A DNA stretch of 64,000 nt from contig JACPYM010000022.1 of assembly GCA_016196035.1 (NCBI GenBank), positions 154,786-218,785 of the forward strand, written 5' to 3'. Both the position numbers and the translations under genes were made by a program. The notes below the pieces were generated by a model. The model was not told the origin of the DNA, searched no databases, and saw nothing but the letters and a program-made list of their open reading frames with translations. This document shows, piece after piece, positions 34,294 through 45,600 of the stretch. The first letter of the stretch is position 1, and the number at the start of each line of letters is the position of its first letter. The stretch comes from Acidobacteriota bacterium. GTDB lineage: Bacteria; Acidobacteriota; Blastocatellia; RBC074.

Positions 34294-36618
34294 ATGGCAA
34301 CAAACGAATCTGACAAGTACCAATCTATTCTCAAAGCCGGTCTGAAAAATTTAAAAGCCAGTTCTTGTACCTTCTATGTGCGTGACCCCTGGTGGCCAAA
34401 CCAATTGCGCTTGGCGTTTATGCATGGCGTTAAGATCATTGAGCCCATGCATGGTTTTTTGCTGCCCGCCACTAGCTCATTGCGAATTACAGGAGCCAAA
34501 AACGAGCGCTTTTCTATCTTCGAATATGCGCAAAATGAGCAAAGACTATTCGACCAGGTTTCACCGAATCTCGCACGGTTAGTTGGGCAGAATAAACTAT
34601 TTGGCAATTTCGCCCAACGTGAAGAGGTTCGCGCGTGCGCCCGTTTGCGTCACATTGATGGGGCGGGTGATTTGCAAGCCGTACTCTGGGTCAACTATTG
34701 CGATGCGGATACCATACCCAAAAACAAAAAACGCAAGTTCAACGAGTTGTTGAACGAAATGGTCGGCTACCTGCCCGACATTCAAGATAGTTTGTGCAGC
34801 AAGAATCCGATTCCACCCCAGCTTGCGCACATCTTGCAATTGGCCGAGGGCCTGAATCTCAACGACCCGGCTTTTGCGCATGAGTTCGCGTCTAGCCTAC
34901 TCAAAGCGATGTTCGAGATTTTGAAAATTAACGACAGCAACGGCTACGGCAGTATTTATCTTTTCGACTCCAAATTGCAGACTTTGAAAATGGAATATTG
35001 CGAAGGCGGGATTCAGCCTCAATCCGCCAGAGAAGCTGATGTTGCCAGAGGCGAAGGCATCATTTCATGGGTAGCCTTAAAACGCCGCGCGTTATTGATC
35101 GCAGAATTGGCGAGGTCTGAATACCGAAAGCTGTACCGCCAAGCCGCACCTGAAATCGTGAGCGAATTGGCTGTGCCAATGGTGGCTAACGACCAACTGC
35201 TGGGCGTGATTAATTTGGAATGTAAAGAGCCTTTCCGCGACTTGGATCAGGAAGCCGTGCGTTCGATCTGGTACGGCGCGAACCAAGCCGCAATGGTTTA
35301 CTACTTAACTCAGCAAGTAGAACGCACTAGAAAACTCCTGAAAATCGCGCACAATGCCCTCGATCCAACCGCCTCAAATAACCCGTTAAATGAATTGGCG
35401 GTTTTGGCCAGTGGTTGGTTTGACGCTGCCGACTGTGAGATCTGGCCCTACTTGCTCGAATATGACCGGTTTGCTGAACCGGGTTCCAGCTATGACCGGA
35501 ATTTGGGTGATTCGACACGGCCTGATGGCTGGTGTCAATTTGTGCGCCAAACCAAAATCTGGGTGTGGATTCATGACGTGTCCGCTTCCACCGAGTTCAA
35601 CTGCCGGTATTGGGATTCGCAGGAACACCGTTGGCGCACGCTCCTGCCACACCAAAATCATCCGAAAACCCTCAGCACCAATGCGGTCAATCTGGATGTG
35701 ACGGGGGCGTTGGGTATTCCGATCACCGTAAACAACAAATGCATTGGCGTTGCCTGGCTAAAATACAAACAAAACCACGAGGCAGAGCCGAGTTTGGAAC
35801 GGATGAGCCTGCTGGAAGGCTTTGCCGCTCAATGCGGGTTGGTTTTGGATGTAGTGCAGCATAATCAGGAACTGGCAGAGATTAGTGTTAAACTCCACCA
35901 CTACCGGAAAATTACTTCTCCGACGAAAGCGATCGACGAGTATCCGCGCTTGAAGGGCTATGTTCTTACTAAACCGCACGGCGACAGCGAAATTGGTGGG
36001 GATTTCACCGCCCACCAAGCAATTGATGCTACACGCACGGCTTTTTTAGTCGGTGATGCCAGAGGTCACGGCTTGATGGCTGCCTTTAGCATGTTGCCCA
36101 TGAGCACCGTCTTTCGAACCTATTCGCGTGAATCCGTTTCCGCCAAACACTTGCTATGGAAATTACTCCCCGTATGCAACGAGTGGAAACTAGAAGGCAC
36201 GGCTATCTGTTTCATCCTGGACATGACTGAAAAACTAAAGCCCCGGATATTTGCCTCATCCGCTGCGCATCCATCCTTGATTATCTATCGGAATGAAAAA
36301 CTGATTTTTTTACCGGATCCAAAAGGCGTCGCCAACATCGGGGGCCTGGGGCACGGCTTGAATTTACCGATTGGAGAGGAGGTTATGGAACTCGAACCCG
36401 ATGATTTAATTATCGCCTATACGGACGGTATTACTGACGCTGGGGAAAATACCGCGAAGAAGAGTTTCGGCGTAGCTGGCATTAACAGTGTGGTGTATTC
36501 TCATTCCGAGAAAGAACCCGAAGAGATTGCCCGGGAGATCGAAAAAAGTGCCCACGCGCATGCCAACTATCAATTCGAAGACGATGTAACCATCATGGTG
36601 TTGAAGGTTATGAAGTAG
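34294..36618 (+). CDS. GAF-domain SpoIIE/PP2C-type phosphatase
   Basis: A cytoplasmic signalling protein of 774 residues. Three GAF-like sensor regions (about 1-180, 185-345, 370-520) precede a PPM/SpoIIE phosphatase domain (about 550-774). The metal-binding set is complete: 'SEIGGDFTAHQ', 'VGDARGHGLMAA', 'DLIIAYTDGITDA' and 'FEDDVTIMVLKV'. Known: such proteins dephosphorylate anti-sigma-factor antagonists. No partner STAS or kinase gene is nearby. Start 34294 follows 'aaagggg'; an open extension back to 34156 lacks a site. DNA here is AT-richer than its surroundings, which hints at acquisition. Confidence 0.9.
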   Translation: MATNESDKYQSILKAGLKNLKASSCTFYVRDPWWPNQLRLAFMHGVKIIEPMHGFLLPATSSLRITGAKNERFSIFEYAQNEQRLFDQVSPNLARLVGQNKLFGNFAQREEVRACARLRHIDGAGDLQAVLWVNYCDADTIPKNKKRKFNELLNEMVGYLPDIQDSLCSKNPIPPQLAHILQLAEGLNLNDPAFAHEFASSLLKAMFEILKINDSNGYGSIYLFDSKLQTLKMEYCEGGIQPQSAREADVARGEGIISWVALKRRALLIAELARSEYRKLYRQAAPEIVSELAVPMVANDQLLGVINLECKEPFRDLDQEAVRSIWYGANQAAMVYYLTQQVERTRKLLKIAHNALDPTASNNPLNELAVLASGWFDAADCEIWPYLLEYDRFAEPGSSYDRNLGDSTRPDGWCQFVRQTKIWVWIHDVSASTEFNCRYWDSQEHRWRTLLPHQNHPKTLSTNAVNLDVTGALGIPITVNNKCIGVAWLKYKQNHEAEPSLERMSLLEGFAAQCGLVLDVVQHNQELAEISVKLHHYRKITSPTKAIDEYPRLKGYVLTKPHGDSEIGGDFTAHQAIDATRTAFLVGDARGHGLMAAFSMLPMSTVFRTYSRESVSAKHLLWKLLPVCNEWKLEGTAICFILDMTEKLKPRIFASSAAHPSLIIYRNEKLIFLPDPKGVANIGGLGHGLNLPIGEEVMELEPDDLIIAYTDGITDAGENTAKKSFGVAGINSVVYSHSEKEPEEIAREIEKSAHAHANYQFEDDVTIMVLKVMK

Positions 36619-36623
36619 CCGGT

Positions 36624-39173
36624 TCAGTTCCGGCTCGTCAAAATCGCATTGAACAACAACGGCAACGTCGCCAGACTCTGCCCGCGATATTGCGGGCGAA
36701 AACCAAACAAAATTACGCGCCCCTTACCCAGCCTCACCTCGACCAGCGCCGCTTTGCCACGCAAGCGCTGGTCGCCCAGAATCCAACCGCTCAGCAGCGA
36801 CGAGCCGGTTTCGGGATACTTGGCAATCGCCTTCGCTGCCTGTGCGTCCACGATTTCAAACGCCGGGCTTTGCTCGAACCAGGCGATGGATTCGCGTTCA
36901 AGTCCAAACGTCAGCGGATTGTCTGCCACCATTTCCGTGCGCAGGATTGAGCCGGGGCAGTAAAAATCCTTGTTCGCCACGCCGCGCAACACATCGCGCA
37001 CCGGCAGCCGCAGATAATCAATCGCAAAGTTCGACGCGCTGTTAAGCGCGATCAGCGTGCCGCCCGCTTCGACGAATTCGCGTAACGCTTGCACGCCCGC
37101 GTCGCCCAAGCCGCCCGCGTACTCCGCCGGATAGCTGCCCGCATTCTCGCCGCCACGCCCTTCGGGATTTTGCTGGCCCGGCCCTGACAAGCCGTTGAAC
37201 AAAGCGCGCGGCGCTTGGTCAGGCAGCAGAATCGCGTCGAATTTCTCATTCAGTCTGCCCGCCCGCGCTTCGCCATCCAACAAGGATTGATATGGGAACT
37301 TGTATTGATCAAAGACCCAGCGCGTCCAGCCCTCGTCCATCGCGGCGGCGTAGCTTTTATACATGCCCAGCCGCACCGGCGAATTGCTGCGTTTGAGCGA
37401 TTGGATCACCGTGCCGAACGGCTCCGGCTTGGTTTCGACCGTGAAGGGAGCTTTGGCAAAAACGGCTTGGACGTTCATCAGCAAGGTCAACGAATGCGCC
37501 GTCACGTCGTAAGGGCGTTTGGGCGGCCCGCCCGGGTATTCGCGCAAATCAGGATAGCGCTGGGCTTCGAGCAGCGTTTTCGCAAACGCGCCGTAAGGCT
37601 GTTGCAACAGCACCAAATGCGTGCCCGCCAGATAGCGTTTGCCGTCGGCGCTGAAATCCTGGCTCGCGCGCTGCACTTCGACGCCACCGCGTTTCAGGAT
37701 GGCCAGCACGCGATCCAGCCCTTCGGTTTTGAAGTAGTAGCTGACCTCGGCGCTGGTCGAAGGTTCGTTGCTGATCTGGCTCACGAGCGCCGACTCCTGT
37801 TCGTGCTGCTCTTTGTCGGTGCCGCTGGAATTGGCCGTCTGCTTGATGCCCGCTTTCAACCGCGCGACCGCGTCTTTCAACGACGGCGGCAATTCAGGTT
37901 CGGGCAGGATGATCGCGTAGGGCTGTCCCTTGGCTTCAACCGCGCGTTTGCTGACTTCGTAAAAGTTGCGCAGGTGCTGCTCGCGGTACTTGGCCGCGTG
38001 CGTCAACAACGCCATTGCGCCCGCCATCTGGTAATCCACAATGTCGCGCAACGTCCAGCGTCCACCCGGCCAGGGCTGCGGGAAATTCCAAGTGGCGACC
38101 TTGCCGTCGTAGCCAATCCCCGCCGCCAACCGCTGAAACGGCATCTCAATCGGCGTCGCCAGCCGCGCGCTGGCCGTCTCGCTCAACACGCGCAAGCCCG
38201 CGTGGTAATGCGTGTAAGCGCGCGCCGGTGACCACGCGTCGTAAACGCCGTTGATGACCACGCCGCTTTTGCCCTGCGCGGTCACGTCCCAAGCCATCGC
38301 TGTGCCCAGCGCGTTCACGCCCGCGATGATCGCGGGATCAATGTTCGGCTCCCACGGTTCGGTGTAAGGCGGGACAAAGAAGCGCGCGGCCGTCGCGCCC
38401 ATCTGATGCACGTCGTGCAGAATTTGCGGACGCCAGATATTCAGAATTTTATCCACCGTCAATTGCGTCTCGACCTGCGTGAAGGCGTACCAGTCGCGGT
38501 TGTTGTCGTGGCCGGTGTAATAGTGATACAGCTCCGGCGGCGCGCTGCCTTCGCTGGACGTGCCGAGCGTTTTGAAATACCACTCGGCCACGATGTCTGT
38601 GCCGTCAGGGTTGAGCGACGGCACCAACAAAATGACTGTGTTATCGAGAATGCTTTTGATCTGTTCGCTGTTCTCACTGGTCAACCGGTAAGCAAGTTCG
38701 GTGGCGGTGAAGGTGCCGCCGACTTCGGTCGAATGGATGCTGCACGTAATCACGACGACGGTCTTGCCGGACTGAATCAAAGCGTTCGCCAACTCATCGG
38801 TATTGCCCTGCTTCGCCAATACGCGCGGATCGCCGAGCTTGCGTTGCTGCTCTTTGATCTCGGCCAACCGCTGCATATTTTCCGCCGAGGTGATCGTCGC
38901 CACGACAAACGGACGGTCCAGCGTCGTCTTGCCCACTTCATCCAGCTTGATGCGATCACTGGCCGTCGTCAGTTTGCGGAAGTAAGTGACAAAGGTTTCC
39001 CACTTCGCCAGCTTGCGCTCAGCACCGACTTTGAAACCCAACACCATTTCAGGCGCAGGGACAGCGGTATTGTTGGACGGAGGCAGAACACGACCAGCCT
39101 GAGAAAACGCGCTGGTTCCTGTCAGTGCCAGCGTAAGCGTGAACAGGGCTAGCAAGTACAGCTTCTTTTTCAT
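36624..39173 (-). CDS. Exported M14-family zinc carboxypeptidase
   Basis: 849 residues with a signal peptide ('LYLLALFTLTLALTG'). The M14 core has the zinc pair His147 and Glu150 in 'CSIHSTEVGG', 'LVPSLNPDGTDIV', and a later His in 'ILHDVHQMGATAARFF'. The C-terminal third looks like a GATase1-like or sugar-binding module ('FDAILLPDQAPRALFNGL', 'LREFVEAGGTLIALNS'), which is common in acidobacterial M14 proteins. Likely trims secreted peptides. Start 39173 is best spaced from 'aaggag'. It overlaps no gene but abuts gltX. Confidence 0.9.
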   Translation of the reverse strand: MKKKLYLLALFTLTLALTGTSAFSQAGRVLPPSNNTAVPAPEMVLGFKVGAERKLAKWETFVTYFRKLTTASDRIKLDEVGKTTLDRPFVVATITSAENMQRLAEIKEQQRKLGDPRVLAKQGNTDELANALIQSGKTVVVITCSIHSTEVGGTFTATELAYRLTSENSEQIKSILDNTVILLVPSLNPDGTDIVAEWYFKTLGTSSEGSAPPELYHYYTGHDNNRDWYAFTQVETQLTVDKILNIWRPQILHDVHQMGATAARFFVPPYTEPWEPNIDPAIIAGVNALGTAMAWDVTAQGKSGVVINGVYDAWSPARAYTHYHAGLRVLSETASARLATPIEMPFQRLAAGIGYDGKVATWNFPQPWPGGRWTLRDIVDYQMAGAMALLTHAAKYREQHLRNFYEVSKRAVEAKGQPYAIILPEPELPPSLKDAVARLKAGIKQTANSSGTDKEQHEQESALVSQISNEPSTSAEVSYYFKTEGLDRVLAILKRGGVEVQRASQDFSADGKRYLAGTHLVLLQQPYGAFAKTLLEAQRYPDLREYPGGPPKRPYDVTAHSLTLLMNVQAVFAKAPFTVETKPEPFGTVIQSLKRSNSPVRLGMYKSYAAAMDEGWTRWVFDQYKFPYQSLLDGEARAGRLNEKFDAILLPDQAPRALFNGLSGPGQQNPEGRGGENAGSYPAEYAGGLGDAGVQALREFVEAGGTLIALNSASNFAIDYLRLPVRDVLRGVANKDFYCPGSILRTEMVADNPLTFGLERESIAWFEQSPAFEIVDAQAAKAIAKYPETGSSLLSGWILGDQRLRGKAALVEVRLGKGRVILFGFRPQYRGQSLATLPLLFNAILTSRN

Positions 39174-39184
39174 AAGCATTCTCC

Positions 39185-40672
39185 TTAAATCAGACTCGCC
39201 GCGTGCCACAACCGTTCAACCGTGCGCGCCCTTCCAATCGCAGCCACAACTTCAAACAAGCTCGGCCCGACGGCCTGGCCCGTCAGCGCCGTGCGCGTCG
39301 CATTGATCAGCAAGCCCGGTTTGACGCCTTTGGCTTCGGCAAAGCTGCGCAAGGCCGCTTCAGTGCCGTCGTGGGTGAATTCAGTTGTAGCCGCAAAGGC
39401 GTCGGCTAACTCCGGCAACAACGTTTTCAGCGCCTGATCTTTTTGCAGATTCTTTTTGACCGCCGCCTCATCGAATTCAAAATCTACCCCGTCCACAAAG
39501 TACGGGCGTCCGTGTGCGGCAAAGTCTTTCAGGGTGCGCGTGCGTTCACGCAACAAGCCCAGCGTGTGGTCGTACCAGCCGCGCCGTTCGCCTTCGTATT
39601 CATCGCGCCACAACTCCGCGCTTTGTAGTTCGGCTTTGACATACGGCAACAGCTTTTCCAGCGGCCAAGTCTTGATGTACTCGAAATTCATCCAGAGCGC
39701 CTTTTGATCCGTCCAGTTGCGCACGTCGCCTTCGGTGAAGTTGAACACGGCATTGGCCTTGTGAATGCCTTCGAGCGTGAACAGTTCAATCAACTTCTCG
39801 CGGCTGAAAATTTCCTGATCCTGTGTCCCTTCGATCCCGGCGGGCGACCAGCCGAGCAACGCCAGGAAGTTGACGAAGGCATCCGGCAAAAAGCCACGAT
39901 TCCGATAGGTCGTCACGCTGACGATTTCGCCGTGCTTGCGTTTAGAGAGCTTGCCTTTGTTCGGCGCGAGTATCAGCGGCAAATGGGCGAACTTCGGCAC
40001 CTTGGCGCCAAGCGCCTGATAGATCAACACCTGTTTGTGCGTGTTCGACAAATGATCTTGCCCGCGCACGACGTGCGTAATGCCCATCTCGATGTCATCC
40101 ACCGTCACGCTCAAGTTATAAAGCGGATGCCCGTCCGAACGCAGCAGCACCAAGTCTTCGGTGTCTTTGTAGGCACGCTCTTGTAAGCCAAAGACGGCGT
40201 CCTCGAATTGCGTCTGGCCTTCTTCGGGCACTTTGAAGCGAATCACGAACAGTTCGCCTGCCTTAGCGCGCGCGTCGGAGTCCTCCTTCGACAAAGTGCG
40301 GAACGGATTGACGACTTTCTCTTTGGCGATCTCTTGTTTGATGTCAGCGTCGGCGCGTTCCCGCTTCGGCGTGAAATCGCGATAGGCCCAGCCACTATCA
40401 AGCAACTGAAAGGCCGCCGCGCGATGTTTTTCGGCGTAATCGGATTGATAGAACGGGCCTTCGTCATAATCCAAACCCAACCATTCCAGCCCTTCCAGAA
40501 TGCCGCGCACCATTTCATCGCTCGAACGTTGCAGGTCGGTGTCTTCGATGCGCAAGATGAATTTGCCGCCCATCTTGCGGGCGAAAAGCCAATTGAACAG
40601 GGCCGTGCGCGCGCCGCCGACGTGCAAATAGCCGGTGGGCGAAGGCGCAAATCGAACTCGGATGTCGGACAT
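39185..40672 (-). CDS. gltX: Glutamyl-tRNA synthetase
   Basis: Charges tRNA-Glu. The 495-residue class I enzyme has 'PSPTGYLHVGGARTALFNW' (HIGH box), 'HVVRGQDHLSNTHKQVLIYQ', the KMSKS-like 'KGKLSKRKHG', and a C-terminal anticodon cage. Length is normal. Because glnS is present in the window (61557-63305), this enzyme need not misacylate tRNA-Gln. The M14 peptidase gene starts 11 nt after its stop. Confidence 0.97.
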   Translation of the reverse strand: MSDIRVRFAPSPTGYLHVGGARTALFNWLFARKMGGKFILRIEDTDLQRSSDEMVRGILEGLEWLGLDYDEGPFYQSDYAEKHRAAAFQLLDSGWAYRDFTPKRERADADIKQEIAKEKVVNPFRTLSKEDSDARAKAGELFVIRFKVPEEGQTQFEDAVFGLQERAYKDTEDLVLLRSDGHPLYNLSVTVDDIEMGITHVVRGQDHLSNTHKQVLIYQALGAKVPKFAHLPLILAPNKGKLSKRKHGEIVSVTTYRNRGFLPDAFVNFLALLGWSPAGIEGTQDQEIFSREKLIELFTLEGIHKANAVFNFTEGDVRNWTDQKALWMNFEYIKTWPLEKLLPYVKAELQSAELWRDEYEGERRGWYDHTLGLLRERTRTLKDFAAHGRPYFVDGVDFEFDEAAVKKNLQKDQALKTLLPELADAFAATTEFTHDGTEAALRSFAEAKGVKPGLLINATRTALTGQAVGPSLFEVVAAIGRARTVERLWHAASLI

Positions 40673-40770
40673 GATTGCTGTGTGCTCTCTTTTGAATGGT
40701 CTTGTTAAATCAGAGAGCCACTATACTGAAAGGTTTGGCAATGTCACAAACTACTTCCCAAAGGTACGCG

Positions 40771-40861
40771 CTGATTCCTGATTTCCGCTTCCTGGTTCCT
40801 GAACAATAAAAATCACCGCATTTTCCGTATCAGGAATCAGGAAGCGGGAATCAGGAATCAG
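40771..40861. repeat. Inverted repeat, 32-bp arms
   Basis: The arms 40771-40802 and 40830-40861 match at 30 of 32 positions around a 27-nt loop and are themselves built of 'tcaggaa' units. It lies between gltX and the lactate permease. Confidence 0.85.
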
Positions 40862-40895
40862 CAAATAGCCCTTAGGCTCGCTTCAGCTTCAACGC

Positions 40896-42524
40896 TTATG
40901 GCACGGTGGACGGAAACACATAAGCCTGCATCATCACAAAAATGCCGACGAGCACAGCAAGCGCGATGCTATGAAAGAACACATAGCGCAGGATCGTGCC
41001 TTCGCTGCCGTGCTGTTTTGTCGCCATGCTCGCCACCACGATGGATTGGGCGTCAATCATCTTGCCCATCACGCCGCCCGTGCTATTTGCCGCCGCTGCC
41101 AGCACTGGCGGCAAGCCGAGTTGTTGCGCCGTCACTTGCTGCAAGTTGCCGAACAGCACATTCGATGAGGTATCGCTGCCCGTCAACGCGACACCTAACC
41201 AACCGAGCAGTGGCGAGAAGAACGGAAACAACCAGCCCGTGCTTGCAAACGCCAGGCCCATTGTCGAATCCAAGCCGCCAAAGCGCGTCGTGAAACCCAG
41301 CGCCATCATCGCCGCAATCGTCAGCAACGAAAGCTGTGCGCGTTTGAACGTGCCAATGAAAATTTGCACCAGCTTGCCGGGCGAGAGCCTGAGCAAAAGG
41401 CCCGAAATAATGCCTGTGATGAGCAAGGCCGTACCGGAGGCCGACAGCCAATTGAACACAAAGCGCGCCTCTTCGGCTTTGGGCACGCTCACGACAGGCG
41501 GTGCGCGCAGGATGGCTTTGTCCAGAAAAGGTACTGCAAACTCGATTTGCGTAAAGCCGTTCAAGAACGTTTTGGTTTGCGGCATGCCCCAGATGAAAAC
41601 GAGCACGGACAGGATGATCCACGGCATCCACGCGCGCAGGGCGATGCTGTTGGAAGGCTTTTCGGTGGCAATGACCGGAATGGCCGCTTCGTGGTCAAAG
41701 CGCCAAATCTCGCGCGGCTGCCAGAATTTCAGCAACACGATGAGCGAGAAAATCGAAGCGAGCGCGCCGGCGATGTCTACGATCCAGGGGCCATGATAAT
41801 TGCTGATGAGAAATTGGGCGAGGGCGAAACTCGCGCCCGCCGTCAAACACGCCGGCCAAACTTCGAGCATGCCTTTGCGTCCGGCCATCGCCCAAATCAG
41901 CCAGAACGGAATGATCAGCGAAAACAGCGGCAATTGCCGCCCCGCCATCGCGCTGAGTTGTTCGAGCGGCAGCCCCGTCACCTTCGCCAGCGTGATAATC
42001 GGCGTGCCCAGCGCGCCAAACGCGACGGGCGCGGTGTTGCCGATGAGTGAGAGACAGGCGGCTTGCAGCGGTTTGAAACCCAAGCCAATCAGCATCGCGG
42101 CGGAAACGGCGACCGGCGTGCCAAAGCCAGCGGCGCCTTCGATAAACGCGCCAAAGCTGAAGGCGATCAACAAGGTTTGGATGCGCCGATCATCGGCGAG
42201 TCCGGCAATGGTTTGTTTGACGATTTCGAACTGCCCGGTTTCGACCGTGATGTCATAGACAAAAATAGCGGCGAGCACGATCCAGCCAATCGGGAATAGC
42301 CCAAAGGCCGCGCCATTGGCGGCAGCGGCCAGCGCCAGTTTGGTGGGCATGCCGTACATCCCAATCGCGACGAGCATGGCCAAGGCCAAACCGATCAGCG
42401 CGGCGAGGTGCGCACGCACATGAAAAAACGCGAGCAAGCCTAACAAAATCACGACGGGGATGGCGGCGATGAGCGCCGAGAGCAAGAGATTACCGGCGGG
42501 GTTATAGATTTGAGTCCAGGTCAT
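40896..42524 (-). CDS. lctP: L-lactate permease
   Basis: An inner-membrane lactate/proton symporter of the LctP/LldP family, 542 residues with about 12-14 helices. Family segments: '[19 protein letters not shown]'-like start region, '[20 protein letters not shown]', '[15 protein letters not shown]', '[16 protein letters not shown]' and '[16 protein letters not shown]'. Length is normal. No lactate dehydrogenase gene is adjacent; it stands between two long inverted repeats. Confidence 0.95.
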   Translation of the reverse strand: MTWTQIYNPAGNLLLSALIAAIPVVILLGLLAFFHVRAHLAALIGLALAMLVAIGMYGMPTKLALAAAANGAAFGLFPIGWIVLAAIFVYDITVETGQFEIVKQTIAGLADDRRIQTLLIAFSFGAFIEGAAGFGTPVAVSAAMLIGLGFKPLQAACLSLIGNTAPVAFGALGTPIITLAKVTGLPLEQLSAMAGRQLPLFSLIIPFWLIWAMAGRKGMLEVWPACLTAGASFALAQFLISNYHGPWIVDIAGALASIFSLIVLLKFWQPREIWRFDHEAAIPVIATEKPSNSIALRAWMPWIILSVLVFIWGMPQTKTFLNGFTQIEFAVPFLDKAILRAPPVVSVPKAEEARFVFNWLSASGTALLITGIISGLLLRLSPGKLVQIFIGTFKRAQLSLLTIAAMMALGFTTRFGGLDSTMGLAFASTGWLFPFFSPLLGWLGVALTGSDTSSNVLFGNLQQVTAQQLGLPPVLAAAANSTGGVMGKMIDAQSIVVASMATKQHGSEGTILRYVFFHSIALAVLVGIFVMMQAYVFPSTVP

Positions 42525-42571
42525 CAGGTGTGTTTCTCAGGGTTGTGCGGCAATAGCCAGCAGCTTTATTG

Positions 42572-42671
42572 GAGATTACGGAACAGCCGGAAATAACGGA
42601 ACAAACTGAAAAGAAACAATGCCCACGTGCCTTTCCGTCTGTTCCGTTATTTCCGGCTGTTCCGTAATCTC
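42572..42671. repeat. Perfect inverted repeat, 32-bp arms
   Basis: The arms 42572-42603 and 42640-42671 are exact complements ('gagattacggaacagccgg...') around a 36-nt loop. It lies 3' of the TonB receptor gene and 5' of the lactate permease gene. Confidence 0.9.
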
Positions 42672-42687
42672 TCTTCCACGTTCAGCG

Positions 42688-45600
42688 TTAGAACACCAGC
42701 TTCAAGCCAAACTGTATCTGCCGCCCCGTTGCCGAAGACGCCGTGAGCTTGCCGAAATTTGGATTGCCAATCGTAAGCGCCGGACTGGCCGCACTCGGCA
42801 AAAAGAAACTGGGTGTGTTGGTCAGATTGAATACTTCTGTACGGAATTGCAGCCGCATCTTCTCACGCAACGAGAAAACACGGAAGACCGAGAAGTCTAC
42901 GTTGTTCGTGCTTGGCCCACGCCCGGCGCGCCGCGCCAGCGTGCCGAATTTCGTCAACGCCACGCCTTTGGCATTCGTCACGGTGCCCGGTTCGGCAAAC
43001 GCCGCCGGATTGAAGTAGCCATCCGGGCCGCCTTTGGGCAGATACAACGATTGCCCCAACACTAGGTCAGGCACGCTGAATGTCGCGAACAACTGATTGG
43101 TCGCGGCGACGCGCGAGCTGCGAATATCGGTCGGGAAACCGCTTTGGCTGACAAAGATGCCATTGAGTTGCCAGCCGCCGAGCAAGGCACGCGCAACGGC
43201 GTTTTCGCTCGCAAACGGCTTGCCTTTGCCGAAGGGCAATTCATAGCCGCTGCTCACAACAAACACGTATGGCAAATCCATCGCCGAGACGGATTTCTCT
43301 TTGCGCAAATTCCAACTGTCGAGCGGATTGGTCGTGCCGCCGTTTTGCGCCATCGCGCTGTTACCGCCCGAACCGCTTTCGAGGTTCTTCGACCAGGTGT
43401 AATTCACCAGGAAGTTCAACCCGTAACTCAACCGCTTCTCGGCGCGCAGATTCAGCGCGTGGTAATGGTTGTTGCCCATCGCCGAATCCATCACGACCTG
43501 ATTGCCGACGTTGGGGAACAGGCGGTCGGCTTGCGAGGTGAAGCCCGCCAGCGCGCGTTCCCACGGGATTTGATTCAAATTCACGCGCGTCGTCAGTCGC
43601 GTGCCGCGCGTCGCCGCGTAAGCCGCTTCCAACAACGTGTCTTTCGTCAGTTGATATTGCAGGCCCAAATTCCACTGATAGAGTTGCGCCGGGCGGCTGT
43701 TGGTGAAATCCGCCGTGCGAATCAGCAGGCCCAGGCTGTTGGTCGGCGTGAAGGTACTCAAGTCCGCCGTCGCCGGGCCGACTTGAATCGGCGTGCTGAT
43801 CGTCATCGGCGGCGTCACCGTCGCGTTCGCGCTCACCGTGGGCGTAATCACTGCGGGCGCATTCGGCGGATTGGAGCCGAAGACCGTCGTTTGCTGATTG
43901 GGCGAACGCTGGCCGTAAAACACGCCCGCGCCGCCGCGCACCGTCAGGCGGCTCGACCAGTTGTACGCAAAGCCAAAGCGCGGCGCGAAGTTCTTGTTGA
44001 AAGGCTCCACGATGGCGCGCGAATAGCCATTCTGGCCCGGCACCACAAACTTGCCCGTGCGCGTATCGAACAGCGAACCGCGATCACGGGCGTCCGTCGG
44101 TTGCGCGAACCGTTCGTAACGCACACCCAGATTCAGTGTCAGCTTGCTGTTCACTTTCCAATCGTCCTGAAAGTACGCGCCGAAATAGCTGTCGCGCATG
44201 CGCGCCCAATCCAGCAATTGCGTGCCGGTGACCTGCGACGGGTACCCCAGCAAAAAATCAGCCAACGGATTGCCTGAACCGGCATCGCCTGACGAGGAAC
44301 TGAAGATCGAACCGAACACGGTTTGCCCGCCGCCGAAATTCACATCGAACTGGCGGCGGCGCACGTCCATACCCATTTTGAAAGTGTGGCTGACCTTGCG
44401 CCACGTCAGGTCGTCGGACGCCTGATAGTTATTCTCGATATTCAAATTCGGCCCGCCCGAACCCAGCGCCGTGAACGAATTCGAGCCGCTGGTCAACCCC
44501 GACGGCGAAAAGACGATGTTCGGAAACATGCGAATCGGGAACGGATAGACCGCAATGTTGTTGGTCTCGGCGAATTTCAGCCCGTCGTCAATGCCCGCGA
44601 CCTTAAAGCTGCCATTGTGGCGCGAATACCCGATACGCGCTTCGTTGACGATGTTTGGCGAGAAGACGTGCGTGTCGTTGATCGTCGTGTGCACCGAGTT
44701 ATTCAAATTATCGGTGCCGCCGCCGATGAAGCCGGTGAAGTTGCCTGGATTCACGCTGGTTTGCAGCGCGCGCGAGTACCGGCCAAAGATCGTGTTCTTG
44801 TCGTTGATTTGATGGTCTACGCGAATGTCGTATTGGTTGCTGTCGAAGGGTTGCGAACCCAGGAACAGATAGTTCGCCGCTTGCGCGCCCGCCGCGCCGA
44901 AATTCGGTTCGGGCAAAAGCTTGAGCGTCGCGACCGCGCCCGGGTTGAGCAGGTTCGTAGGAATAATGTTGTTGGGGAACGGATCGGCGACGACACGACC
45001 GTTGACCAAACGGCGTGTGCGCGGATCATAAATCTTGCGATTGAAGGCCGAGAAATCGCCGTTGCGGAATGCTGTGGGCGGCACGTCCTTCAAGCTCGAA
45101 GACGCGCTCGTGCGGCGGCGCAACCCTTCATAATCCACAAAGAAAAACGTCTTGCCATGCCCGTCGTAAGCCTTCGGGACCCACACCGGGCCGCCGAAAG
45201 TAGCCCCGAATTGATTCTGTTTAAACGGCGAACGTTTGGCTTTCTGCCCCACTGGTTGCGGCGCGGCGTTGGTGAAAAAGTTATTCGCGTCGAATTTCTC
45301 GTTGCGCAGAAACTCCCACGCCGTGCCGTGATATTGATTCGTGCCCGACTTGGTCGTCGCGCTGATGATCGTGCCAGCCGAACGGCCAAACTCCGCACTG
45401 TAATTGTTGGTTTTGACTTTGAATTCAGCGACTGCATCAACCGAGGGTATGTAGTTGATGCCGCTCACGCCGATGCCGCCGCCGGTGGACATCGTGTTGT
45501 TATCCACGCCATCGAGCAACACGTCGTTGTTCTGCCAACGTCCGCCGCCGCCGATGAACGGCAGATTCGAGGCGACGCCTTTGACCGGCGCGGTGAAACC

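Noticed and set aside
37215..38231. 338-codon plus-strand frame within the M14 gene
   Set aside because: Antisense shadow, no motif, no ribosome site.
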